From assembly GCA_947561395.2 (NCBI GenBank), contig OX387194.1, positions 13,068,048 to 13,132,047 on the forward strand: a DNA stretch of 64,000 nt. The letters are read 5' to 3'. Below are positions 1-10,129 of the stretch, piece after piece. The translations under genes were made by a program, and so were the position numbers. Origin of the DNA: Buxus sempervirens (lineage: Eukaryota > Streptophyta > Magnoliopsida > Buxales > Buxaceae). The first letter of the stretch is position 1, and every line of letters begins with the position of its first letter. The notes beneath the pieces were generated by a model. It was given only the letters and a program-made list of their open reading frames with translations. It was not told where the DNA came from and did no database searches.

Positions 1-1
1 G

Positions 2-505
2 AGGGAGTGGTCCTATGTTTGCTTCATGCGTGGCCCCGTCTTCTCAGAAGCCCATGTGAAAGATTATCTCTTCTGGATCAAGGAGCAGATACAGAGTCAG
101 GCACCAGTACCTGAAGATCCTCCTGCCATCTTGGCCCCTACTTATGAGGATATTTTAGAGTCTGAGAGAGCTTCTCATAAGCAACTTCAGCAGATATGGG
201 TACGGGAGGCCCAGGAGCTCAGGATATAGGGCCTTTATCTGGAGAGGCAGCTTGAGGAGCAGATATCCCGCTGTACCGCCATGGAGGAGAAGCTGGAGGA
301 GCAGAGGCAGGCCCGTCGCTTTGAGGTCCGTATGATACGGCAGAAGTACCAGGATACTTTGGCCAGCCTTAGGAGTATGCGGATCAGACAGGCCCTTTTA
401 GATGAGGTCATTTCCTTCCTGAGTGATCCCGCTGCAGAGGGGGCTTCAGGAATTATTGCAGCTCGGATTCGAGAACTTGAGGAGTGGCTAGGAGACAGAG
501 ATTAG
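2..505 (+). mobile_element. Antisense extra ORF of a Tat-lineage Ty3/gypsy element (C-terminal part, broken)
   Basis: A reading frame is open from the window edge and ends at 505. It codes for an acidic, Glu/Arg/Gln-rich, strongly coiled-coil C-terminal region with stretches such as PVFSEAHVKDYLFWIKEQ and IIAARIRELEEWLGDRD. It lies just beyond the 3' end of the minus-strand pol and points the opposite way. Tat-lineage elements are known to carry an antisense extra ORF between pol and the 3' LTR, and the tail resembles plant proteins that I recall being labelled DUF7745. The N-terminal part lies outside the window. It looks broken (about one break). The link to the element rests on position; the family name is a recollection. 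Confidence 0.45.
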
Positions 506-1467
506 CCTTATTTCCTGCACACATTTTTTCTTCTTTTTTTCTACCTTTGTACAAAAGCAAACTCCAATAGTGGAAAGACAAAGGATTTAATTCAAAATAA
601 AATTTTTATATTATTGGCCTCAGAATGCTCATATGCTTGTAAAAACAAAGGTTTTATGAAAAGTATTTGATTTATCATCACTGGCCAAAGTATAATTTTT
701 CCTTTTTATATTTTTTTTTTATTTTTTGAAATTTGGTCCATGCACTTAATCACCTATAATTAAAGGAATTAAACCAGGTTAAATAATGAAAAGGGTAGTC
801 CACAAAATAATAAGGGATCAGAACCGTCCATCTTAGGACCTTTAGAGTCATCCCCAAATGCCAAAACTAACCCCATTCTACTCATGCCAACTTTGCTTCA
901 AGCTCAGATCTCTATGATCAACTCAACCTCTGATTTTTCTTCATTTTTTTTTATTTTTTATTTTTTTTCTTTTTGCCCTTTGGCCAATATTGCCCCTAGC
1001 GCCAGTTACGGTTTTCACTAGGGCCGGCTTCTGCATTCCGTCATTACCAATTTCACTCTAAAATTTGAATGAACATACCAAGATCACCGAGGACTTAGAA
1101 ATAGGACGAAACAAAGGCTAGGCTCGGTTTATGAAAAAGAGGGTATTAAAGGCCCAAAAATTTTCAAGTGTGGAAATAGCTCAACCGGACTTACAGTCAT
1201 GATGAATTTAACCCTTTTTCCCCAAATTGCATTCTTTGCATCCTTTTTTCACACTTGGCTTTCATTTGCCATTTTCATTGCTTTTCTCTCTTTTTCTTTT
1301 TTTTTTCCCTTATTTTTGCCCCAATTTGTTTTGCCCCAATTTAAGACTATAAATCCGGTTTGGGTTTATCAAAGAAACGAACCGGCTCAACTTGGCTAGA
1401 CTAGGGATTAAAATTTTTGAAGGAAATAAAGAAAAATGGCCTCGGATCATTTCCTAGAAATATTCAC
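506..1467 (-). mobile_element. Untranslated region 3' of pol in the minus-strand Tat-lineage element
   Basis: No gene is visible. Read on the minus strand, it holds a purine-rich stretch and repeats of a TGGGGCAAA motif, followed by A-rich tracts. The same arrangement follows the pol remnant of the plus-strand element near 62.8-63.3 kb, including a shared block that reads TTTCGTCCTATTT on the coding strand. This shows that the two elements are related members inserted in opposite directions. The 3' LTR lies outside the window. Confidence 0.6.
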
Positions 1468-4400
1468 TCAAGGAAAATACCTTTTTACTGCATCAGAGTT
1501 GATTGGCTCAGGAAAATCTGTCCCATCCATTTCTGCTAATATGAGTGCACCCCCTGATAGGACTTTCTTGACGACATATGGCCCTTCCCAATTGGGCTTG
1601 AACTTACCACGAGGGTCTTCCAAAAATGGTAGAATTTTCTTTAGAACTAGGTTTCCTTCTTGGAAAGTTCTGGGCCTCACCTTCTTATTGTAGGCTCGGG
1701 CCATTCTCTTCTGGTACAATTGGCCATGACATAGTGCTTTCAATCGCTTCTCTTCTATTAGGTTGAGTTGATCATGTCTTGACTGTACCCATTCGGCTTC
1801 TTCTTGTTCTGCTTCCATGAGCACTCTGAGTGACGAGATTTCTACTTCCACTGGCAAAACTGCTTCCATTCCATAGACTAGGGAATACGGGGTTGCCCCG
1901 GTTGTGGTCCGGATCGAGGTTCTGTAGGCATGTAGAGCAAGTGGCAGTATTTCATGCCAATCCTTGTAGCTCACTACCATTTTCTGAATGATTTTCTTTG
2001 TGTTTTTGTTTGCTGCTTCCACTGCCCCATTCATCTTTGGCCTGTACGGAGCTGACTTATGGTGGGTGATCTGAAACTGCTCACACATTTTCTTCATGTC
2101 CTTGTTCTTAATATTTGAAGCATTGTCTGATACTATGGCACTTATCAGTCCATAGCGACAAATGATATTGTGCTTCAAAAATTTAATAACATGGTTGCTT
2201 GTGATGTTCGCGTATGAAGCTGCTTCTACCCATTTAGTGAAGTAATCAATCGCAACCAGGATAAATCTGTGCCCGTTCGATGCCTTAGGTGAAATCATGC
2301 CGATGACATCTATGCCCCACATAGAAAAAGGCCATGGTGATGTCATGTTGTGCAAACCTGGGGGTCCATGCTTATTATCTGCATATATCTGACATTGGTG
2401 GCACCTCCTGACATGTATACAGCAATCATGTTCCATGGTCGTCCAGTAATATCCCAACCTCAAGATCTTCTTTGCCAACATGTGCCCGCTCATGTGGGGC
2501 CCACAAACTCCTCCATGTACAGTTTCAATCAGTCTTTCCGATTCCGTCTTGGCTACACATCTGAGCAGAATGTCGTTATGTGACCTCTTGTACACATGTC
2601 CACCACTTAGCAGAAATTGACCAGCCAATCTCTGTATTGTCCTCTTCTCAGTAGCAATGGCATTTTCTGGCAGACTCCGATTGTTCAAGAAATTTTTGAT
2701 ATCTTGAAACCACGGTGCTTCTTCTTCTGGTGCTCCCTCTAGAACGAGACAGTAAGCCAGTTCATCTCTAACCTCAATTTCCAGCGGTATGATGTCTAGT
2801 CCTTCTGGTATGCTAACCATTGAAGCCAAGGTTGCTAGAGCATCCGCAAACCGATTCTTGGCCCTTGGCATATAGTTGAAGGAAATTCGAGTGAAATTTG
2901 TGCTTATTTCTTCCAAATACTGGTGATAAGGGATCAATTTGTGATCCTTGGTTTTCCACTCACCAGTTGTTTGGAAGATGATAAGACTCGAATCTCCGTA
3001 TACGTCAAGTTCCTCTACTCCATGATCCATGGCTGCTTGCAATCCAATTATGCATGCTTCATATTCTGCTATGTTATTGGTGCACTGGAATCTCAGCTTT
3101 ACTGCAATCGGGATGTGTGAACCATCTGGTTTAACCAAGACTGCCCCTATTCCATTCCCATTCATGTTGGCGGCCCCATCGAAAAACATCTGCCAAGAAC
3201 TCTCACTTTCCTCCTCTTCAGTGTACAGAATTGCCTCATCTGGAAAGTTGGTCTTCAAGGGTTGATATTCTGGCAAAGGATGTGCAGCCAGGTGATCAGC
3301 TATGGCTTGACCCTTGATCGCCTTCTGGGTGATGTACGTGAGGTCAAACTCGGACAGTAGTAGTTGCCACTTTGCCGTCCTGCCAGTCAGTGCCGGTTTC
3401 TCAAATAAATACTTCAGCGGGTCCATCCGGGATATCAATAGTGTGGAGTGACTAAGGAAGTAATGCCTTAGCCTCTGAGTTGCCCACACTAGAGTACAAC
3501 AGGTCTTCTCCAATGATGAATACTTGACTTCATATTTCGTGAATTTTTTACTTAGATAGTAAATGGCCCTTTCTTTTCTACCAGTCTCATTGTGCTGCCC
3601 CAAGACGCATCCCATCGATGTTTCCAACACTGACAAGTACAGGATCAGTGGTCTTCCTGGAGTTGGTGGCACTAGCACAGGTGGGTTCAGTAAATATTCC
3701 TTGATCGTATCGAAGGCCTGCTGTCAATCCTCATTCCAGACCGTCGGGTTATCCTTCCTTAGAAGCTTGAAAATTGGTTCACAGATAGCAGTGAGTCGTG
3801 CTATGAACCGGCTTATGTATTGAATCCTCCCGAGAAAACAACGAACCTCCTTCTCGGTTCTGGGTGCTGGCATTTCAATTATGGCCTTGGCCTTAGCCGG
3901 GTCAATTTCAATTCCTCTTCGGCTCACAATAAATCCCAGTAACTTCCCTGATGTAGCCCCAAAGACGCACTTAGCAGGGTTGAGCCGTAGACTGTACTTC
4001 CTGAGTCGATCAAACACTTTCTTCAGATTGATCAAGTGGTCCTCCTCTTTGCATGATTTGGCAATCATATCGTCCACGTAGACCTCCATCTCCTTGTGGA
4101 TCATGTCATGGAATAGTACTGTCATGGCCCGCTGATATGTTGCCCCGGCATTCTTGAGTCCGAACGGCATGACCGTGTAGTGGAATGTGCCCCAAGGTGT
4201 GATAAATGCTGTTTTCTCTTGATCATCCTTAGCCATCTTAATCTGATTATATCCCGAGAACCCATCCATGAAGGAGAACAGGCTATGTACCGCAGTATTA
4301 TCGACCAGAATGTCGATGTGTGGAAGCAGAAAATCATCCTTTGGGCTTGCCTTGTTCAAGTCTTTATAATCCACGCACATTCTGACTTTTCCGTCCTTCT

Positions 4401-4720
4401 TGGGTACCGGCACTATGTTTGCGAGCCATTCTGGTACGTTGAGACTGCCAGAAATCCGGCTTGGAAATGTTTGACCACTTCATCTTTGACCTTCAGAGTC
4501 CACTCAGGCTTCAATCTTCTCAGCTTCTGCTTAATTGGCTTAACCCCTGGCAAAATTGGCAACTTATGCACCACCATGTCCGTGTCCAACCCCGGCATGT
4601 CCTCATACGACCAAGCAAACACATCCTTGTAATCTGCCAAGAACCGTGACATTTCATTTTGCTGCACATTAGACAAGCATGCCCCGATTTTCACAATTAT
4701 CACCACTCTCGTGGATCTCC
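1468..4720 (-). mobile_element. Tat-lineage Ty3/gypsy retrotransposon fossil, pol region
   Basis: In coding order from high to low coordinates, the parts are the region upstream of RT (FAWSYEDMPGLDTD), reverse transcriptase with the YVDDM active-site motif (about 3.72-4.41 kb), a first RNase H, and a second archaeal-type RNase H that starts WQMFFDGAANMNGNG. These are followed by the HHCC zinc finger and catalytic core of integrase, and by the C-terminal tail ending about 1468. The extra archaeal-type RNase H places it in the Tat/Ogre/Retand branch. Gag and protease are not present: the copy stops at about 4.72 kb against a LINE piece. It is broken (two or three breaks in pol) and so cannot be active. 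Integrase and both RNase H regions remain well preserved, so it is not very old. Confidence 0.9.
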
Positions 4721-4734
4721 CAAATGTGCTTTTA

Positions 4735-5800
4735 AAGTGCACCTTCAAAAGGATTATAACTTTATTTCTTGGTATGCTATTAAGAAGATTCTGACTGCCA
4801 TGAATTTCCCATATAAGCTTCTGAGTTGGATTCTGTATCTCCATGACATTGAGCTCTTTGGTGATAAATGGCAGATCATGGATTCTTTCAAGGCCAACAT
4901 GGATTGAGACGGGGGGATCCAATGTCCCCTGCTCATTTTGTGTTGGCTATGGAGGCCCTCGCAGGTATTATAAATAATTAAGAAAATTCAGAAATCTGAA
5001 TTCTCATTTCATCCTCATTGCCAAGCTTTGAAATTAACGCGTCTTTGCTTTGCTGATGATATATTTCTTTCTTCACGAGGAGACATTCAATCCTTTGAGA
5101 TTCTTTGGCAAGCATGGGTTTTATTTGGCAACGTAATTGGACAGCAAATTAACCTCATGACAAGTGCAGTTTTTATGTCCAATGTAGAACAAGATGTAAA
5201 GATATCCATCTATAATACTTGGAATGTTGTTGAAGCTAGCCTACCTGCGAAATATCTTGGCATTCCCAGCCCTTATATACTCAAGGTTAACTTGGCAACA
5301 TTTTATGCCCTTAATTGAGAGAATTAAGGTCAAAGAGCAAGCATGGAAGATGGCTACACTTTCCTATGCTGGACATCCTGAAACAAATCTATTGCAGGTT
5401 CCTTTGGTCAGGTTGCAAACTTGTTAAAAAAATTCTCTCCTATTGGTTGGGGCAAATTGTGTAAAACCATTACTTAAGGGAGGGTGAGGGTCCGTCGGCT
5501 GGATCTTCTTAACAAGGCTGCTATTTTGTGGCAAATTTGGCCTCTTGGTTCATCAACCTCCTGATGGTGTCGATGGATAAATCAGTATCTCCTGCGTCAT
5601 CGATTTTTCTAGGTAATTAAAGTACCTACTCATTGTTCATGGGCTTGGCGCAAGTTCTACCAATCACATGACACAGAAAAAGCACTAATTGAATTCAGGG
5701 TGGTCAATTTAAACAACATCTCGTTATGGTGGGATCCCTGTCACCTACAATGGCATATCGGCGGACAGGTTAAGGTGGTGTATGAGATTGCTAGTGCTTA
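4735..5800 (+). mobile_element. LINE (L1-type) reverse transcriptase fragment
   Basis: In several frames of the plus strand the translation gives plant L1-type reverse transcriptase motifs in the right order: an FISWYAIKKILTAM block, a GLRRGDPMSP-type block near 4.90 kb, LCFADDIFLSSRGD (FADD catalytic box) at about 5.04 kb, a KYLGIP block at about 5.25 kb, and a tryptophan-rich SLWWDP motif near 5.72 kb. Frame changes and stops are spread through it, so it is a dead 5'-truncated copy. It begins where the minus-strand gypsy pol ends, so either the LINE truncated the gypsy element or the two were joined by a deletion. No target-site duplication was seen. Confidence 0.7.
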
Positions 5801-6301
5801 TGGATAAGTAATTAAAAGATAAGTTAGCTTATTTAAGGACTTATACGTAGCTAGCTGTAAAAAAAATGCTCATTTCAAAAAATTGGTGTTTGGTAAACAC
5901 ATATATTTAAGCACTTATTAAAATAGTAATACTTGTTTTTTAGTTAAGGAAAGTATTTGGTAAACATATGAATTAAAGCACTTACCTTTTTATTTTATCC
6001 AAATTAACCGTATCAAAGCCTTGTATTTTAGTTGGATCCCTATAAAAAATAAAAAAAAAAGGAAAAATAAGTTAAAAATTAGTTTTGATAAGGCATAAAA
6101 AACAAAATAAGTCCATTTTAACAAAAAAAAATGTTTAATTCTAATTCTGATTTATCGAACCCTAACTCATAGACATCTACTAAATTGGAATTTCATAGAT
6201 TAAAAAAATGGGAAAATTATTCGAAGGCACTGAATATATACCCAAAAGTCTTTTAGTTTCAGGCTCCTTCCTTCAACTTTTGGTGCAGCTCCATTGAAGG
6301 C
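5801..6301. other. AT-rich spacer, no gene seen
   Basis: AT-rich sequence with A runs and no supported reading frame. Its last 80 bases resemble the 5' leader of the intact AMP gene: the phrase AAGTCTTTTAGTTTCAGGCT occurs in both. It therefore belongs to the duplicated AMP unit. Confidence 0.5.
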
Positions 6302-6392
6302 ATGGCCCCTTCTAGGTTCCTTCTTAGTGTTGGGGTGACCGTAATGCTCATGGGAATCACAAGCAACAACCTCGCAAATGCCAGTACTCTAT

Positions 6393-6396
<4 letters not shown>
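6302..6396 (+). pseudogene. MiAMP1-like antimicrobial peptide gene, truncated fossil copy
   Basis: The first 30 or so codons match the signal peptide and mature start of the intact paralogue at 8650 (RFLLSV, MLMGIT, LANAS). The leader upstream also matches. The coding match then runs directly into a GT/AT microsatellite, and the cysteine-bearing remainder of the gene is absent. It is a fossil of the same gene family and no full product is possible from it. Confidence 0.75.

Positions 6397-6433
<37 letters not shown>
6394..6433. repeat. (TG)n(TA)n compound microsatellite
   Basis: About ten TG units followed by ten TA units, starting exactly where the AMP-like fragment loses homology. Confidence 0.9.
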
Positions 6434-6732
6434 ACTTGTAACTTGATGGAATTTATAATTATTAAGCACTAAAATGATTGTTATATATACTTAAGCGTGC
6501 TTACATAATTAATAATAGTTATATAATAAGTATGAAAATTATACTAAATATATTAGTATAAATTAATTTATGTAAAGTATATTCCTTATACTTATCATAT
6601 TTGAAGTTTAGAATCAATTGTAGTTTTTTTATCCTTCGAGATATTCCTTTGAACATGCATACACACATATTTAAGTTATTACGTACGTGTAAAGCTATGT
6701 ACAAAATTTACTATAAAACCTAACATACATTA

Positions 6733-6948
6733 TTTATACTATATATAACGCGACGCGTCCCCTGGGAAACGTGCCAATCTAATTTATTTTTTTCCTAAAA
6801 TAACCTTCTCTTATATACTGACATAGATAACTTTGTCTTTTTTTCATTTTCACTTTCCAAAAGAGACCCTTTAATAATTCCTTATGCCTTACACTTCCTA
6901 AATAATTTTATTCTACATACGTGCAGTATTGCACATGCACCCCACTAG
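6733..6948 (+). mobile_element. Short non-autonomous Helitron-like element
   Basis: The 5' end TTTATACTATATATAA resembles plant Helitron starts. The 3' end has a hairpin, GTGCA-GTAT-TGCAC at 6921-6934, followed 14 nt later by the terminal CTAG and a T. A second copy at 42910-43433 has a hairpin at the same distance from CTAG with the same stem. There is no coding capacity. The name rests on the termini only. Confidence 0.55.
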
Positions 6949-7908
6949 TACATGCATTTAGTACAAACTTAAAGTATAGTTATATAATTTATTATTATTA
7001 AGTTAATAATTATATTAAGTACATATGTATGGATATATATTTACTATATACATGCACTTATAACTAATATATGTACATACAAGTTTATATATATATATAC
7101 AATTATTAAGTATTTGTTAAGTTTATAAATTTATCGTAGATATAGATATATAATAAATGATATAGTGGTATAAACCTTTGCCAAAATGTCAGCGGAAGAC
7201 AGTGGTTAACCTCTCCATGGTTGCAGGGTTTAAAATTTCTTAACTAAATGGCTTTGGGTTTAGGTTTCCTCAAGTCGTCCAAAAAGGGGTCAAACTGAAC
7301 CCAACCCACGAACGCTTTGGCTTTGGGTACCCGCTTAGATCATAATTTTTTTTTTTTTTTTTTTTTTCCTTATTTTTGCGACTTCTATCCTATTTATATT
7401 CTATTTTATTATGTTATCAAGGATACCTAACTAATTAAGTTCATTAGTTTAATTTATATTTTGGGACTTTTATCACTAAATTATTTTTATGACTAATATA
7501 ATTTTATTAATTTTTAGGATTAATAACATTGCCATATCAACACTTTACACAAGTTGTTTATTTTAAAATTGTACAATAAATAAGGGACATGAATATATAA
7601 TTATATTATATAGAAAACACAATTAATATTTTTAATACAACCCGTTTACCCATCAACCCGTTTACAACTCGACTCATCACCATCTTTACATCCAACACGT
7701 TTCTTGTTAGATGAATTTTGGGCATGTTCATCCGTCCTATATATGTCACGTATGTCTCCGAATATATTCTTGTCTAGTTCCCAAGGATAGCCATTTTTAA
7801 TAAAAATTGACATACATAATTTTATGACTTACATTAGAACGAAGAATTTATGTGCGCAGCAAAAGAATTAAATAAGTGCATACAATTAATTATTGTTGCG
7901 GTTTACAT
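6949..7908. other. AT-rich intergenic region
   Basis: Long AT-rich stretch with a 24-T run near 7.35 kb and TA repeats near 7.09 kb. It also holds phrases such as ACCCGTTTAC, seen in old hAT-type elements. No gene or clear terminus was found. Confidence 0.5.
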
Positions 7909-8053
7909 CCTATAGGGCCTTTATCTACAACCTTATTTGCAGCTTTTCATAGGATTGCTTAAAATTTTGCAATTATAGTATTCACGGTATACATGGAATG
8001 ATCCCAATGCAGGATGCAAATAAGATTGTAAATAAAGGCCCTACAGGATTTCA
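7909..8053. mobile_element. Small MITE with about 35-bp terminal inverted repeats
   Basis: The left end (ATCCTATAGGGCCTTTAT, then CTACAACCTTATTTGCA) is repeated in inverted form at the right end, with about four mismatches over 35 bases. The core is about 70 bp. The target-site duplication is unclear, so the superfamily is not assigned. It lies 600 bp upstream of the AMP gene. Confidence 0.7.
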
Positions 8054-8525
8054 ATTGTGTTTGTTGATGTTGGTGGAGGATTGAGGAAAAAACAAGATTC
8101 ATAGGCTTAGACACTACATTCTTTTACTTAAATTTGCCCTTTAATTTCCATGGTGACAACCAGTAGCCAACAACTAAATGATAACTCAATAACGATCGAC
8201 TTGATTATTATCCAAATTAAAATAAACAAATCTACCAGAGAATGAACAGTTAAGACACTACACTTACGTACCATACATAGAGGAACAGAAGTTCCGGCTG
8301 GTCCGGCTGATCAATGTCTTCTGGGACCTGCCATGCATAGGTAATGACTCCTGTTTACAGGTCGGTCGATCGCGACATCCAATGCCGAAACATGACGGAT
8401 AGACATAGGGTGAGGTTGACTAGATTACAAACTACAGTGTTTTAGCTAGGTAGCAAAAAATACATTGATATCAAAGGAGAAAGCCGACAGGCATCTTAAG
8501 ACCATGATCCGTTCCCTTCATTGCC

Positions 8526-8533
8526 TATAAATA
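8526..8533 (+). promoter_or_regulatory. TATA box of the AMP gene
   Basis: TATAAATA lies 117 bp before the start codon. The broken paralogue has CTATAAGTA at the matching place. Confidence 0.7.
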
Positions 8534-8649
8534 TGGATATCAAAAGCAAACATAGCTCTACATCTCAAAGACACTGAATACCCAGAAGTCTTTTAGTTTC
8601 AGGCTCCTTTTTTTCAATTAATCTTTTTAGTTTCAGCCCTATTGAAGAC

Positions 8650-8973
8650 ATGTCCCTTACCAGGTTCCTTCTTAGTGTTGTCGTGGCTGTGATGCTCATG
8701 GGAATCACAACCAACCTCGCAAACGCCAGCTCTCTGCTTGTGTGGGATGCATCAAGTTGCGAGAATACTAATTTTGTGATATACGACCAATGCGGCTGCT
8801 CTGCAATTGAGCACCATGGCGGCTGGGAATTTGATTACAATTATCGCACTACATTTCTGTTCAACCACGAAGGGTGTTATGGACATCCGCACACCACTCT
8901 CGCAGAAAGTGCTAAGAGTTGCACTCCATTTGGGTGGAAACATATCTACATTGATTGCCGACTCCACCACTGA
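8650..8973 (+). CDS. MiAMP1-family antimicrobial peptide precursor
   Basis: Encodes 107 residues. Residues 1-26 form a signal peptide ending LANA, so the product should be secreted. The mature part has six cysteines, at residues 37, 48, 50, 76, 91 and 103. It also has the family phrases CGCSAIEHHGG and CTPFGWKHIYIDC, which match the spacing I recall for Macadamia MiAMP1 (C-x10-C-x-C-x25-C-x14-C-x11-C). That family has a Greek-key, beta-gamma-crystallin-like fold and acts against fungi and Gram-positive bacteria at the plant surface or apoplast. The gene has no intron. The start is the only ATG after the leader and precedes a clean signal peptide. Two damaged relatives lie at 6.3 kb and 27.7 kb. 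Expression is probably driven by the TATA box at 8526. Activity is inferred from the family, not shown here. Confidence 0.92.
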   Translation: MSLTRFLLSVVVAVMLMGITTNLANASSLLVWDASSCENTNFVIYDQCGCSAIEHHGGWEFDYNYRTTFLFNHEGCYGHPHTTLAESAKSCTPFGWKHIYIDCRLHH

Positions 8974-9042
8974 TAAGGAGTCATATGAGGTTCAATCATG
9001 TGGAAAAGTGTCTTCATAAAATTATGAAGATTCCATATGTCC

Positions 9043-9090
9043 AATAAAATTATCTTCATCTTACCTTTTTATCTCTATATGTCCAATAAA
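9043..9090 (+). terminator. Two AATAAA polyadenylation signals of the AMP gene
   Basis: AATAAA occurs at about 9043 and again at about 9085 within a 44-bp tandem duplication of the 3' region. Each is followed by T-rich sequence. Confidence 0.6.
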
Positions 9091-9877
9091 GTTATCTTCA
9101 TCTTATCTTTTTATATACTCAATTGACTTGATTTCATTTTTTTTAGATTTCATCATCTAAATGGTAAGATTTCTAGGACTGTTGGGGCCCAAAAATCCAA
9201 GGCTAAGAGAAGATAACAACTATTTTAATGCCTTAATTTTTGAACTTTTTATATTCTACCTAACCTACAATCAACCACCAACAAGAAAGGTCCCTTGGCC
9301 TTGTTTTGGCCTAATAGTAATGCGCATCTATTGGATGCAAGATCAAATAGTTAGGGTGGTTTGTGGTTAATGAAGTGATGATGAAATTTTGTGCAGAAAG
9401 AACCTCTTATATACAAGATTTCAGGGGACTGTAGACACCCCAAAATTGCACGATTTTTGATAAATCTTGAAGGAGAGAAATATTTTATTGGAATTTTCAA
9501 TTCTTTGCATTGGGTTTGAGATACTTAACCCATTTGAATCCAAAACGGAAAAGGAAAAGGCCCGAATTCAATCTTTTGTGCAAAGTCAAGCTTTTTCCGG
9601 TTGAATTTTGTTGACTTTTGACCCCAGAAAATGAAATATTTTTTAAAGCCAGATTTCAAGATAATTTTTCCCGGTAATCAGGTTTTTAGCCATGTTATTG
9701 CATGAAAGAATTTTTTGAGATTTTAAATCTTGGCGAATACCTTGGTTTTAACATATTGAACCTTTTTTCCAGACCTGAAAAATCGGAATTTTGCCTAGAA
9801 CTGGAAAGTTGACTTTTTATTCACTTGGAATTTGGGTCTGGAACTATTTTTAATGGATTCAAATGGGGGGGTGTTTG

Positions 9878-9945
9878 CTTATTTACATGTAATATCTTAA
9901 GTAAATGGAGATCCATTTACTTAAACGATATTACATGTAAATAAG
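9878..9945. repeat. 68-bp hairpin in the U3 of copy A
   Basis: CTTATTTACATGTAATAT is followed, after a short centre, by its inverted copy ATATTACATGTAAATAAG. The same hairpin is in copy B (about 15.63-15.71 kb) but missing from copies C and D. It marks a subfamily and may be a MITE that inserted in an ancestor. Confidence 0.8.
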
Positions 9946-9987
9946 TGTTGCCTGTGTTAAAATTTGGAAAAAAAGGCTTTTTTCCTT

Positions 9988-10129
9988 GTATCCGGCAACT
10001 CAGGCCGGATACAAGTACCTTTCTTTGTATCCGGTGGAACATACCGGATACAAGCAGTGCTTAGTGTATCCGGTATTGTATACCGGATACCTTAAGGACC
10101 TTGTGTATCCGGCCTGATATACCGGATAC
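9988..10129. repeat. Array of four 25-bp palindromes, 39-bp register (copy A)
   Basis: Four units start at 9988, 10027, 10066 and 10105, each exactly 39 bp apart. Each begins GTATCCGG and ends CCGGATAC; the third has 11-bp arms. The array ends about 157 bp before the TATA box. Confidence 0.9.

Larger units (their letters stand above)
8054..9130 (+). repeat. Duplicated AMP gene unit, copy 1 (promoter, gene, 3' region)
   Basis: Stretches upstream (for example GACATCCAATGCCGAAACATG), the leader, the coding region and the 3' region all match the block at 27310-28200. Whole-gene duplication including the promoter is therefore visible. The 3' part of this copy also carries a short internal tandem duplication with two polyadenylation signals. 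Confidence 0.75.
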
